37,341 bases of DNA from Bacteroidota bacterium (GCA_004297845.1 SCSP01000045.1:1-37341); one strand, 5' to 3'. Shown: positions 29,715-37,228, counted from the first letter of the stretch. Notes: generated by a model not told the origin, from the sequence alone. Made by a program: numbers and translations.

Positions 29715-30727
29715 GATATTTTTTCAACTAAATCGGCAAGCCGGTTCGAATACCCCATCTCATTATCGTACCAGCCGATTACTTTCACCATTCTTCCCAC
29801 CACAGAGGTAAACTCCGCATCCAACACGCAAGAGTAGGGGTTTCCGATAATATCAACCGAAACAAGAGGTTCTTCGGTGTATTGCAAAATTCCTTTCAGA
29901 GAAGTTTCTGCTGCCTTTCGGAACGCATCGTTGATCTGTTTAGTAGTTGTATTCTTTTTCAGGATACAAGAAATATCCGTCAGCGATCCATTTGGAACAG
30001 GAACGCGCATTCCGCATCCGCCCATCCTTCCTTCAAGATGTGGAAATATTTTTGTAATGGCTTTTGCTGCTCCTGTTGAAGTTGGAATGATGCTCAGCGC
30101 TGCGGCTCTTGCCCTGCGCAGATCTTTGTGCGGTGCATCGTGCAGTCGCTGGTCGCCCGTGTAAGAATGTATGGTAGAGATATACGCATCTTCAATCCCC
30201 CAATTCTCATCCAGCACTTTTATCATCGGTGCCGCGCAGTTGGTGGTGCAGGAGGCGTTTGATATAATTGTATCGTCTTTGGAAAGTATGCTGTCGTTCA
30301 CACCCAGCACAATACTTTTCACATCACCCTTTGCCGGTGCGGAGATGATCACCTTTTTGGCTCCCGCTTTCAGATGTTTGCCGGCACTTTCCTTGTCAAG
30401 AAAATGCCCGGTAGATTCAATGACCACATCTACACCTAATTTTCTCCATGGAAGTTCTCCGGGATCTTTTTCTGCAGTAACATTTATTTTACTCCCATCA
30501 ATGGAAATAAAGTTTTCTCCGTGCTTTACTTCTCCCTGAAAAATCCGATGAACTGAATCGTATTTGAAAAGATGTGACAGCGTTTTGCTGTCGGCCAGAT
30601 CATTGATGCCAACAATCTCAATAACTTGTCCTGCGCCTGTCGAATGGTTAGGTTTGCTAAGCGCAACACGGCAAAAAGTTCTGCCAATTCTCCCAAAACC
30701 ATTTATGGCAACTCTGATCTTTTTCAT
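29711..30727 (-). CDS. gapA: Glyceraldehyde-3-phosphate dehydrogenase
   Basis: A 338-residue GAPDH catalysing the NAD-dependent oxidative phosphorylation of glyceraldehyde-3-phosphate in glycolysis. The start is fixed by MKKIRVAINGFGRIG; the frame extends upstream to 30874 but without family resemblance. The catalytic Cys160 is in SNASCTTNCAAP, and HSYTGDQRLHDAPHKD and WYDNEMGYSNR are present. Residues 27-34 (NHSTGAGQ) are an eight-residue excess relative to typical bacterial GapA between the first helix and the strand VIEIVGINDL; they are encoded by a TTCGAC..CAGGACAAG-type repeat. An exact -7 box (TACTTTTG) lies only five bases before the ATG, suggesting a leaderless mRNA. Bacteroidota may carry more than one gap gene, so the symbol is assigned by family. 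Confidence 0.95.
   Translation of the reverse strand: MKKIRVAINGFGRIGRTFCRVALSKPNHSTGAGQVIEIVGINDLADSKTLSHLFKYDSVHRIFQGEVKHGENFISIDGSKINVTAEKDPGELPWRKLGVDVVIESTGHFLDKESAGKHLKAGAKKVIISAPAKGDVKSIVLGVNDSILSKDDTIISNASCTTNCAAPMIKVLDENWGIEDAYISTIHSYTGDQRLHDAPHKDLRRARAAALSIIPTSTGAAKAITKIFPHLEGRMGGCGMRVPVPNGSLTDISCILKKNTTTKQINDAFRKAAETSLKGILQYTEEPLVSVDIIGNPYSCVLDAEFTSVVGRMVKVIGWYDNEMGYSNRLADLVEKIS
30625..30647. repeat. TTCGAC..CAGGACAAG-type repeat in GAPDH
   Basis: On the coding strand CCATTCGACAGGCGCAGGAC, followed by AAG, encodes the extra residues HSTGAGQ near the NAD-binding strand. It aligns with the reverse complement of the repeat in the M1 peptidase signal peptide (23900-23923). Confidence 0.5.
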
Positions 30728-30732
30728 AGTCG

Positions 30733-30740
30733 CAAAAGTA
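30733..30740 (-). promoter_or_regulatory. -7 box (TACTTTTG) five bases before the GAPDH start
   Basis: An exact TAnnTTTG match on the minus strand. Only CGACT separates it from the ATG at 30727. The expected transcription start would fall at or next to the start codon, which implies a leaderless transcript. Confidence 0.55.
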
Positions 30741-30818
30741 TAAAAATAAGCCCCATAATGGAAATGGCTGTTTGGCTGTAAATTCGTATTTTCGTACCAA
30801 TCCGTTTTTCGTAGATTC

Positions 30819-31850
30819 ATGGCTAAGGTTGCCGAACAGAAGAAAACCACACCAAAATCCTCCTCGAAATTCACAAAGGAAACTTATTCCTTGTGGTACG
30901 GGCAGATTCTTTTGATGCGCAGGTTTGAGGAGAAGGTTGGACAGCTCTACATTCAGCAAAAAATTCGGGGATTTTGTCACTTATACATCGGACAGGAAGC
31001 AATTGCTGCCGGAGGAGAATCAGCGATACGGAAAACAGACAAGATTATTACCGCTTACCGTGATCATGCACATCCAATGGTTCGTGGTCTGCACCCAAAA
31101 TATGTGATGGCAGAACTTTTTGGCAAAGCTACCGGATGCTCCAAAGGAAAGGGAGGTTCTATGCACATGTTCTCCAAAGAGTTTAACTTTTTTGGCGGGC
31201 ACGGCATTGTGGGCGGACAAATTCCCATGGGAGCAGGAATCGCTTTTGCAGATAAATACAATGGCAACGACAATGTTACGCTTTGCCTGATGGGCGATGG
31301 CGCTGTTCGCCAGGGTGCCTTGCACGAAACATTTAACATGGCAATGACATGGAAACTTCCTGTCATTTTTATCATTGAAAATAACAATTACGCAATGGGA
31401 ACTTCTGTAGAAAGAACTTCCAATGTGCACGATCTTTATAAACTTGGTTCTGCGTATGAGATGCCTTCTTTTCAGGTGGATGGAATGAGATGCGAAATGG
31501 TTCATGGAGCAGTTGCTTCTGCAGCAGAAAGAGCCAGAAAAGGAGAGGGTCCAACTTTACTCGAAGTAAAAACGTACCGCTACCGCGGGCATTCCATGAG
31601 TGATCCCGCCACCTATCGTTCCAAAGACGAAGTGGAACAGTACAAAAAACTCGATCCGCTCGAACAGGTTCTGGCTACTATGAAAGAAAACAAATGGATC
31701 GATGATAAAGGTATTGAGGCAGCAGAAGCGAAAGTGAAAGCTGTAGTAGAGGAGAGCGTGAAGTTTGCTGAAGAATCTCCTTATCCAAATCCGGGAGAAA
31801 TTTACAAAGATGTTTATGTTCAAACAGATTATCCTTATATAAAAGAATAA
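30819..31850 (+). CDS. pdhA: Pyruvate dehydrogenase E1 component, alpha subunit
   Basis: A 343-residue thiamine diphosphate-dependent E1-alpha that decarboxylates pyruvate with the beta subunit. The thiamine diphosphate motif runs from GDGAVRQGALHETFNMA to ENNNYAMGTS. YRDHAHPMVRG, KGGSMHMF, GGHGIVGGQIPMGAG and YRYRGHSMSDPATYR (phosphorylation-loop region) are all typical. The first ~20 residues (AKVAEQKKTTPKSSSKF) are a charged extension. The gene for E2 follows 102 bp downstream in the same direction; the beta subunit is not here, as is common in Bacteroidota where it lies elsewhere (from memory). A branched-chain oxoacid specificity is less likely given the E2 partner and overall motifs. 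Confidence 0.93.
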   Translation: MAKVAEQKKTTPKSSSKFTKETYSLWYGQILLMRRFEEKVGQLYIQQKIRGFCHLYIGQEAIAAGGESAIRKTDKIITAYRDHAHPMVRGLHPKYVMAELFGKATGCSKGKGGSMHMFSKEFNFFGGHGIVGGQIPMGAGIAFADKYNGNDNVTLCLMGDGAVRQGALHETFNMAMTWKLPVIFIIENNNYAMGTSVERTSNVHDLYKLGSAYEMPSFQVDGMRCEMVHGAVASAAERARKGEGPTLLEVKTYRYRGHSMSDPATYRSKDEVEQYKKLDPLEQVLATMKENKWIDDKGIEAAEAKVKAVVEESVKFAEESPYPNPGEIYKDVYVQTDYPYIKE

Positions 31851-31854
31851 TACA

Positions 31855-31945
31855 CACTCCTCCCTGCCTCCCCAAAGGGGAGGAGATAAAATAAATATTT
31901 AGTAAAACCCCTCTCCCCTTGGGGGAGAGAAGGAGAGGGGTGATA
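31855..31945. repeat. Two palindromic repeats between pdhA and pdhC
   Basis: CTCCCTGCCTCCCCAAAGGG-GAGGAG and CCCCTCTCCCCTTGGGGGAG with AGAAGGAGAGGGGTGA fill most of the 102-bp gap. They form two strong hairpins of the main family. They end 7 bp before the pdhC ATG, so they may hide its ribosome binding site or set the ratio of E1-alpha to E2. Confidence 0.65.
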
Positions 31946-31952
31946 AATCAAA

Positions 31953-33278
31953 ATGGCCGAAATAGTTAGAATGCCCAAGCTCAGCGACACAATGACGGAA
32001 GGAACCGTTTCCCGTTGGCTGAAAAAAGTTGGCGATAAAGTTAAATCCGGTGAAATCCTTGCCGAGATCGACAGCGACAAAGCCACTATGGAGTTTGAAA
32101 GTTTTTATGATGGTACGTTGCTTCACATCGGCATCCCCGACAAAAAAGGAGCTCCCGTAAACGCAATTCTTGCCATCATTGGAAAACCGGGAGAAGACAT
32201 TTCTAAAATATTGGAAGCAGAAAAGGCATCAAGTCAGAAGTCAGAAGTCAAAAGTCAGAAGGAAACAGCCGGTGCATCCAAAGCAGAATCACAAGTACAA
32301 GCTGCAGTTGAAAGAAAAACTGAGGTTGCGGCTGTTCATCAGTCTGCTGCCCTCCCCCCTTCGGGGACAACCGGAGGTTGGGAACAAAGCTCGGGAGGGG
32401 GGCTTCGCATCAAGGCTTCTCCTCTTGCAAAAAAACTGGCGAAAGATCAGAACCTTCGTATCTCTCTCATTGGCGGAAGCGGTGGCGGAGGCAGAGTAGT
32501 CAAGAAGGATATTGAAAATTTTCTGCACTTCTCCAACGGAAAGTCTTCTTTCTCCATGAAAGAAAGTTTTACAGAAGAACCGGTTTCTCAAATGCGCAAG
32601 ACCATTGCAAAACATTTGAGCGAAAGCAAATTCACGTCCCCGCATTTTTATCTCACCATGGAGATCAATGCGGAAGAGTTGGTAAAAATGCGCGCAACCA
32701 TTAATGAAGTTTCTTCAACCCGGCTTTCCTATAACGATTTTATCATTAAAGCTACAGCGGCTGCTTTGCGCGAGCACCCGAAAGTAAACGCATCCTGGCT
32801 GGGTGAATCTTCGGCAGGATCAGGGCAAGTTGTAATTCGATACAACAATCATATTCACATCGGTGTTGCTGTTTCGGTGGACGAGGGACTGCTTGTTCCT
32901 GTGGTGAAATTTGCTGATGGAAAAACACTTTCTCAGATTGCCGCTGAAGTAAAAAGCTTTGCACAGAAAGCAAAAGATAAAAAGCTTCAGCCCAAGGATT
33001 GGGAAGGCAATACGTTCACGATTTCAAATCTCGGAATGTACGGTATTGAGGAATTTACAGCTATCATAAATCCTCCGGATGCCTGTATTCTCGCAGTGGG
33101 AGGAATTAAAGAAGTTCCTGTGGTGAAAGAGGGTAAGGTGCTTCCAGGAGTAACCATGAAAATGACACTATCCTGCGATCATCGCGTGGTGGATGGAGCG
33201 CTGGGAGCCGATTTTTTACAAACACTAAAGACACTACTTGAGAACCCCGTTTTATTTTTAGGTGCAAGTTCCATTTAG
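31953..33278 (+). CDS. pdhC: Pyruvate dehydrogenase E2 (dihydrolipoamide acetyltransferase)
   Basis: A 441-residue E2 with one N-terminal lipoyl domain (residues ~1-80; lipoyl lysine Lys43 in DSDKATME), a long linker (85-155), a peripheral subunit-binding domain (about 152-190, KASPLAKKLAKDQNLRISLI... GRVVKKDIENFL) and a C-terminal acetyltransferase domain with the catalytic histidine at ~410 in SCDHRVVDGALGADF. It transfers the acetyl group from lipoamide to CoA. The linker carries two repeat-derived pieces: SSQKSEVKSQKE from an AGTCAGA tandem repeat (32229-32262) and SAALPPSGTTGGW plus EQSSGGGL from a palindromic repeat (32349-32403). Linkers tolerate such insertions, so function should be kept. 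Confidence 0.94.
   Translation: MAEIVRMPKLSDTMTEGTVSRWLKKVGDKVKSGEILAEIDSDKATMEFESFYDGTLLHIGIPDKKGAPVNAILAIIGKPGEDISKILEAEKASSQKSEVKSQKETAGASKAESQVQAAVERKTEVAAVHQSAALPPSGTTGGWEQSSGGGLRIKASPLAKKLAKDQNLRISLIGGSGGGGRVVKKDIENFLHFSNGKSSFSMKESFTEEPVSQMRKTIAKHLSESKFTSPHFYLTMEINAEELVKMRATINEVSSTRLSYNDFIIKATAAALREHPKVNASWLGESSAGSGQVVIRYNNHIHIGVAVSVDEGLLVPVVKFADGKTLSQIAAEVKSFAQKAKDKKLQPKDWEGNTFTISNLGMYGIEEFTAIINPPDACILAVGGIKEVPVVKEGKVLPGVTMKMTLSCDHRVVDGALGADFLQTLKTLLENPVLFLGASSI
32229..32262. repeat. AGTCAGA tandem repeat in the pdhC linker
   Basis: Near-identical AAGTCAGA units (AAGTCAGAAGTCAGAAGTCA then AAAGTCAGAAG) encode SQKSEVKSQKE. This type of short tandem unit is usually found between genes; here it lengthens the flexible E2 linker. 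Confidence 0.5.
32349..32403. repeat. Palindromic repeat inserted in frame in the pdhC linker
   Basis: Outer arms GCCCTCCC and GGGAGGGGGG surround the inner hairpin CCCC-TTC-GGGG. It reads LPPSGTTGGW, the same codon phase as FPPSGETGKG in the LpxH-like protein and IPPSGGGGA in GatB. Confidence 0.7.
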
Positions 33279-33362
33279 GGTTAAATCCGCAAGTTCGTAT
33301 GTTCGTAATAAATTCGTACTTCGTTGCAATAATAATTTTAATTTTATCAAAACATTAATAAT

Positions 33363-33545
33363 ATGGAATCACACGGAGAACACAAAAGAGACAAAGCCCT
33401 TCTTATTTACTGGATGGTAATCGGCATCGGTCTTGGAATTATTATCGGGGCTTCTACAAAAGAATGGGGTATTGGTCTTCCTGCTGGTCTTGTAATGGGA
33501 GCACTTATGGCTTATTTCGCCACAAAGCCGGGAGTGGATCAATAG
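33363..33545 (+). CDS. Small two-helix membrane protein
   Basis: A 60-residue protein with a charged N-terminus (MESHGEHKRDKALL) and two glycine-rich hydrophobic segments (IYWMVIGIGLGIIIGAS and IGLPAGLVMGALMAYFA), joined by a short loop TKEWG. The GxxxG-like spacing suggests tight helix packing or oligomers. It sits 84 bp after pdhC on the same strand. I recognise no named family. The function is unknown; an inner-membrane location is likely. Confidence 0.65.
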   Translation: MESHGEHKRDKALLIYWMVIGIGLGIIIGASTKEWGIGLPAGLVMGALMAYFATKPGVDQ

Positions 33546-33636
33546 GCCCTCTCCAACTCCCCCAAAGAGGGAGAGCCTGAGTAACTCTACACGTACTACA
33601 AGTCCTCCCCTTCGGGGAGGATTTAGGTGGGGTCGT
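33545..33636. repeat. Palindromic repeats between convergent genes
   Basis: GGCCCTCTCC-AACTCCCCCAAA-GAGGGAGAGCC and CCTCCCCTTCGGGGAGG are two hairpins of the main family. They occupy the gap between the small membrane protein and the LRR gene, where they could act as a bidirectional terminator. Confidence 0.6.
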
Positions 33637-33640
33637 TGTT

Positions 33641-34990
33641 CTACCTCCTCACCTCACACCCGGGCACCGCCTTCTGAAACTCTTTTACAGAAAGTTTTGT
33701 TCCTGTAATATCCAGTATTTTCAGTTTTGTTAGTTTTTTAAATTCCTTTGGAAGAGATTTCAGTTTCAGGCAGTTTGAAAGGTCGAGTGTTTCAAGATTG
33801 GTGAGTTCTCCTATCTCAACAGGAAGCGTTACAAGATCAAAACAACCTGCGAGGTTTAATTCGTGCAGATTTTTCAAGGCATTAATTGTTGTTGGAAGAA
33901 TGTGAATGGGATTGCTTTCAAAATTTAGAATTTCAAGAGAAGAATATTTTGTGATGAGGTCGGGAAATGTATGAAAATCATTTTTTCCAAGGTTCAGTGT
34001 TTTCAGGTTCTTCAGATTTTCCATTTCGTCCGGAAGGGCGCTTAGTTTGTTCAGGTTCGCGCTTAGCGTAGTGAGTTTGCTGAGTTTTCCGATCTCAGCA
34101 GGAAGAAGACTGATAAGGTTGATATCTATTGAAAGTGATTCAAGATTTGTGAACTCTTCGATTTTTGGACTTAATTTTTTGGATCCATCTGTTCCGATGA
34201 TCAGGTTTTTTTCCGCCACATCGTGCTGAAGGCTGTTTAGATTAAGAGTATAAACATTTTTCTTGTTCGCAAGGGCATCCTCGATGCTGGTATAGCTATT
34301 CTCAATCCAGTTCATGCTTCCGTCTTCGATCTGAAAATGCAAATTGTTTTTCGAAGGATTAAGAACATTTAAGTTGATGACATCAGCCGTAGTATTATCA
34401 ACCCCGGTGAAATCAATCCAGACGTAATAATTGCTCATAGATAGATTTTTGAACTCAAAATCCCCGAAAACATTTGTGGAAGTAACTGCAATCGGATTTT
34501 TGTCTTTATCGCCAAGAAATACTGTGAATTTTGGTGTGCTACCAAGGGTTTTTCCAAGAGAAATAATCCCGCCAATGGAACCGATACCCGAGTTGCTGAA
34601 TGCTTTTTTTGTGGTTGCAAAATCCGCAATTACAGCATCTCCGAAATTCATGGAAACCGGAGTTGCTTGCTGTGAGAACAACGTATTGCCATAGTAGGTG
34701 GGAAGTTCATTGGCGAATGACGCATCCGGTTTAGCGAGAATGAAATATTTCTGTGAGCCGTCAAATTTATAGTTGCCGTTTTCGTCCGTAAGGGAAGAAT
34801 CAACTACAGAGTAGGATTTTGCGGATGGATTGTATAGAATCAGCATCACAGCAGAGTGGCGCATTGGAGATCCGTCACTTTGTTTTACCTGTCCCTGAAG
34901 AATTGTTTTTTCTTGGGAAAAGCAAAACGAGATTGCGTTTATATAAATAAAAACGAATAAAACAACTGTGTTGAAAAATTTTCCTTTCAT
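33641..34990 (-). CDS. Exported leucine-rich-repeat protein with carboxypeptidase-regulatory-like domains
   Basis: A 449-residue protein with signal peptide (MKGKFFNTVVLFVFIYINAI, then SFCFSQ). Residues ~28-125 and ~135-215 look like two beta-sandwich domains of the carboxypeptidase-regulatory/SdrD B-like kind (LQGQVKQSDGSPMRHSAVML with DENGNYKFDG; FTVFLGDKDKNPIAVTSTNV with FGDFEFKNL). From ~255 to 440 six or seven leucine-rich repeats follow (LSKLTTLSANLNKLSALPDE, NLKTLNLGKNDFHTFPD, LETLDLSNCLKLKSLPKEF). LRR domains bind proteins. No T9SS sorting domain or lipobox is visible, so it may be periplasmic or surface-associated by other means. A TATGTTTG box lies 26 nt upstream. Confidence 0.82.
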   Translation of the reverse strand: MKGKFFNTVVLFVFIYINAISFCFSQEKTILQGQVKQSDGSPMRHSAVMLILYNPSAKSYSVVDSSLTDENGNYKFDGSQKYFILAKPDASFANELPTYYGNTLFSQQATPVSMNFGDAVIADFATTKKAFSNSGIGSIGGIISLGKTLGSTPKFTVFLGDKDKNPIAVTSTNVFGDFEFKNLSMSNYYVWIDFTGVDNTTADVINLNVLNPSKNNLHFQIEDGSMNWIENSYTSIEDALANKKNVYTLNLNSLQHDVAEKNLIIGTDGSKKLSPKIEEFTNLESLSIDINLISLLPAEIGKLSKLTTLSANLNKLSALPDEMENLKNLKTLNLGKNDFHTFPDLITKYSSLEILNFESNPIHILPTTINALKNLHELNLAGCFDLVTLPVEIGELTNLETLDLSNCLKLKSLPKEFKKLTKLKILDITGTKLSVKEFQKAVPGCEVRR

Positions 34991-35016
34991 GATTAGGTTT
35001 GGTTAAATTGTCATAG

Positions 35017-35024
35017 CAAACATA
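35017..35024 (-). promoter_or_regulatory. -7 box (TATGTTTG) for the LRR gene
   Basis: An exact TAnnTTTG match on the minus strand with a TTG 22 bp upstream (35047-35049) as a possible -33 element. The ATG at 34990 follows after 26 nt. Confidence 0.5.
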
Positions 35025-35116
35025 AGCAGTTTCGTGTTTCCTTGCCCAATTATTTTGATGTTTAGTTCGTGTTAGTTGGTGTTAGAATCTTCTTTGGATT
35101 GTCGGAATTATTTTTT

Positions 35117-35124
35117 TACCTTTG
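35117..35124 (+). promoter_or_regulatory. -7 box (TACCTTTG) for dnaB with -33 TTTG
   Basis: An exact TAnnTTTG match; TTTG at 35093-35096 lies 20 bp upstream, close to the Bacteroidota consensus spacing. The leader to the dnaB ATG at 35191 is about 60 nt. Confidence 0.6.
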
Positions 35125-35190
35125 TCCTGAATCTGCTAACTTACTAAATAGCATTTAGGATAATATTCAAATCTCAATCAGCAATTAGAA

Positions 35191-36690
35191 ATGGACCAGA
35201 ACAAAGATACCCGCGACACTCGTAAAAGAACCAAGAACACCATAACTCCCCAGCAGTTAATCGAACTCGGAAAACTTCCTCCGCAGGCGGTGGACCTTGA
35301 GTCTGCCGTGTTGGGCGCCTTGATGCTTGATAAAGACGCGCTCTCAAATGTAGTAGACATTTTAAAGCCGGAAGCATTTTATAAAGAAGCTCACCAGCGG
35401 ATATTTGCTGCCATACAGAGTTTGTTTGCAAAAGCAGAACCGGTAGATATCCTTACCGTTACCCAAGAGCTTAAAAGAACGGGGGAGTTGGAGATAGCTG
35501 GCGGTGCATTTTATGTAACTCAGCTCACCAACCGAATCGCTTCTGCAGCAAATGTGCAGTTGCACGCCCGTATTGTTCTGGAAAAGCACCTTCAGCGTGA
35601 GCTGATTCGTATTTCAACAGATACACTTCAGCATGCTTATGAAGACACCTCTGATGTTTTTGAACTGCTGAATAAAGCGGAACAGAATTTATTTTCCATC
35701 AGCCAGACAAACATCCGGAAAGACTTCGAGCACATTCGCCCGCTTTTGGGAAAAACAATTCAGGAAATTGAAGCGGCACGCAATCACGAACTCATGGGAG
35801 TGCAAAGCGGATTCACCGGACTAGACAGGATTACAGGCGGATGGCAGCGTGCCGATCTTATCATTCTTGCAGCACGACCAGGTACAGGAAAAACTGCATT
35901 TGTAGTTACTGTGGCGAGAAATGCGGCCGTTGAATTTAAAAAACCCGTTGCAATTTTCTCTCTCGAAATGACCGCCAATCAGTTGGTAAGTCGTTTTATT
36001 TCGGGCGAAACAGAACTCCCTGCAGATAAACTCAGAAAAGGTGAACTCCGCGAACACGAATACCAGCAATTGAACAGCAAAATATCCCGACTGGTAGATG
36101 CGCCAATATATATTGACGATACCCCCGCGCTTTCCATTTTTGAATTTCGCGCTAAAGCAAGAAGATTAAAAGCGCAACACAATGTTTCAATGGTGATCGT
36201 GGATTATCTTCAGCTGATGGTTTCCGGTCAGGAGGGAAAATTTAACCGTGAGCAGGAAGTGAGTATGATCTCCCGATCGCTCAAGGCAATTGCCAAGGAA
36301 TTGGACGTGCCGATCATTGCACTTTCCCAGCTCAGCCGTGCCGTTGAACAGCGCGGAGGCAGCAAACGCCCTCAGCTTTCAGATCTGCGTGAATCAGGCG
36401 CCATCGAGCAGGATGCGGATATCGTAATGTTCATCTATCGTCCCGATATGGCCGGCATCACTCAGGATGAGAACGGAATGTCCACCGATGGCATGGCAGA
36501 AATTATTATTGCAAAACACCGTAACGGAAGAATTGACTCAGCAAACCTGATGTTCATCCCGCACCTTGCGAAATTTGTAGAACCTTCGACTTCTATTACA
36601 CCCCTCTCCGAACAGCGGGCAGATGAGTTTAACGCAGATAACACCATCATCCGCGGTTCTAAGATGAATGATATTGAGGAGGATCTGTAA
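35191..36690 (+). CDS. dnaB: Replicative DNA helicase
   Basis: A 499-residue DnaB, the hexameric 5'-3' helicase of the replication fork. The N-terminal domain (about residues 28-135, LPPQAVDLESAVLGALMLD) binds primase. The linker is followed by the RecA-like domain, with Walker A ARPGTGKTAF (~228-237), Walker B SMVIVDYLQLM, QLSRAVEQRGGSKRPQLSDL and the arginine-finger region RESGAIEQDAD. IIAKHRNGR near the C-terminus is conserved. There is no intein, and the length is normal. The C-terminal tail (EPSTSITPLSEQRADEFNAD) is variable. It has its own promoter and stands alone, with a repeat cluster after it. Confidence 0.97.
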   Translation: MDQNKDTRDTRKRTKNTITPQQLIELGKLPPQAVDLESAVLGALMLDKDALSNVVDILKPEAFYKEAHQRIFAAIQSLFAKAEPVDILTVTQELKRTGELEIAGGAFYVTQLTNRIASAANVQLHARIVLEKHLQRELIRISTDTLQHAYEDTSDVFELLNKAEQNLFSISQTNIRKDFEHIRPLLGKTIQEIEAARNHELMGVQSGFTGLDRITGGWQRADLIILAARPGTGKTAFVVTVARNAAVEFKKPVAIFSLEMTANQLVSRFISGETELPADKLRKGELREHEYQQLNSKISRLVDAPIYIDDTPALSIFEFRAKARRLKAQHNVSMVIVDYLQLMVSGQEGKFNREQEVSMISRSLKAIAKELDVPIIALSQLSRAVEQRGGSKRPQLSDLRESGAIEQDADIVMFIYRPDMAGITQDENGMSTDGMAEIIIAKHRNGRIDSANLMFIPHLAKFVEPSTSITPLSEQRADEFNADNTIIRGSKMNDIEEDL

Positions 36691-36905
36691 CGGCTGTTGG
36701 CTGCTTGTCCCCTGCGGGGGCGGACAGGGGGAGGTGTTGGCTGTTGGTTCCCCCTTGCAAAGGGGCAAGTTTCGGCTCTGCGAAACTGGGGGATTTGTAT
36801 TTGGACGCGCCCCTCGCAAAGCCTCGAGTCGGGCTATTGCTGCAAGTCCTCGCTGCGCTGCGGGCTTTCCGCTACTATCCCTCACGCAAATACAATCTTC
36901 GATTG
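36691..36905. repeat. Repeat cluster after dnaB
   Basis: Non-coding DNA between dnaB and the next gene. It contains GGCTGTTGGCTGCTTG and GTTGGCTGTTGG units (36691-36755), CCCCTGCGGGG (36709-36719), CCCCCTTGCAAAGGGG (about 36751-36766), GTTTCG..CGAAAC (36768-36784), and a long GC-rich stretch (about 36810-36893) with GCAAGTCCTCGCTGCGCTGC that resembles REP-like units dispersed in Bacteroidota (from memory). Some hairpins may end dnaB transcription. No credible gene lies here. Confidence 0.55.
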
Positions 36906-36919
36906 AAGCCGAGTCTTAT

Positions 36920-37228
36920 TTAAAAAACTTTTCTCTCTCCTAAATTTCCATCCGGTCCATAAGTGTTCTCCTCTATTTTATTTCTCATTTCATCGTATTT
37001 ATACGTTACTCTTGACACTAAATCGCCTTCTGAGTCATAATTTTTTTCTTCGATTTTATTTCCCATACGATCATATTCAGAGGTAGCTTGTAGATTAGTA
37101 TTCTCTTCAATAGAATAACTCCTTTCATTAATTTTTATCCCCTTTTCATCATATTCATAAATTGTACTGTAATCTAATTGATCATAGCTATTCCCCCCTT
37201 TTGTAGTGCGCGAGGTAAACATATTCAT
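36920..37228 (-). pseudogene. YD-repeat-like protein, probably N-terminally truncated
   Basis: A 102-residue reading frame with three copies of a ~25-residue YD/RHS-like unit (YEYDEKGIKINERSY, EYDRMGNKIEEKNYDSEGDL, KYDEMRNKIEENTYGPDGNL). There is no start with a signal peptide; ATG 37228 and 37222 and TTG 37237 are all possible. Upstream of them the same frame stays open to a TAA at 37289-37291 and still reads like the repeat (YYETVNIYNLKNN), so the coding pattern extends beyond any good start codon. This suggests the 5' end of a larger exported repeat protein has been lost. The alternative is an intact small protein with weak initiation. Function unknown. Confidence 0.5.

Noticed and set aside
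30728-30874. Longer N-terminus for GAPDH
   Set aside because: The extra residues do not resemble GAPDH, and they would be translated across the -7 box and the pdhA start region.
30819-33278. Deletion of pdhB between pdhA and pdhC
   Set aside because: From memory, E1-beta is often encoded elsewhere in Bacteroidota, and the gap holds only hairpin repeats and no gene remnant.
1562-36905. CRISPR array
   Set aside because: The repeats are scattered, palindromic and irregularly spaced; there are no regular spacers and no cas genes.
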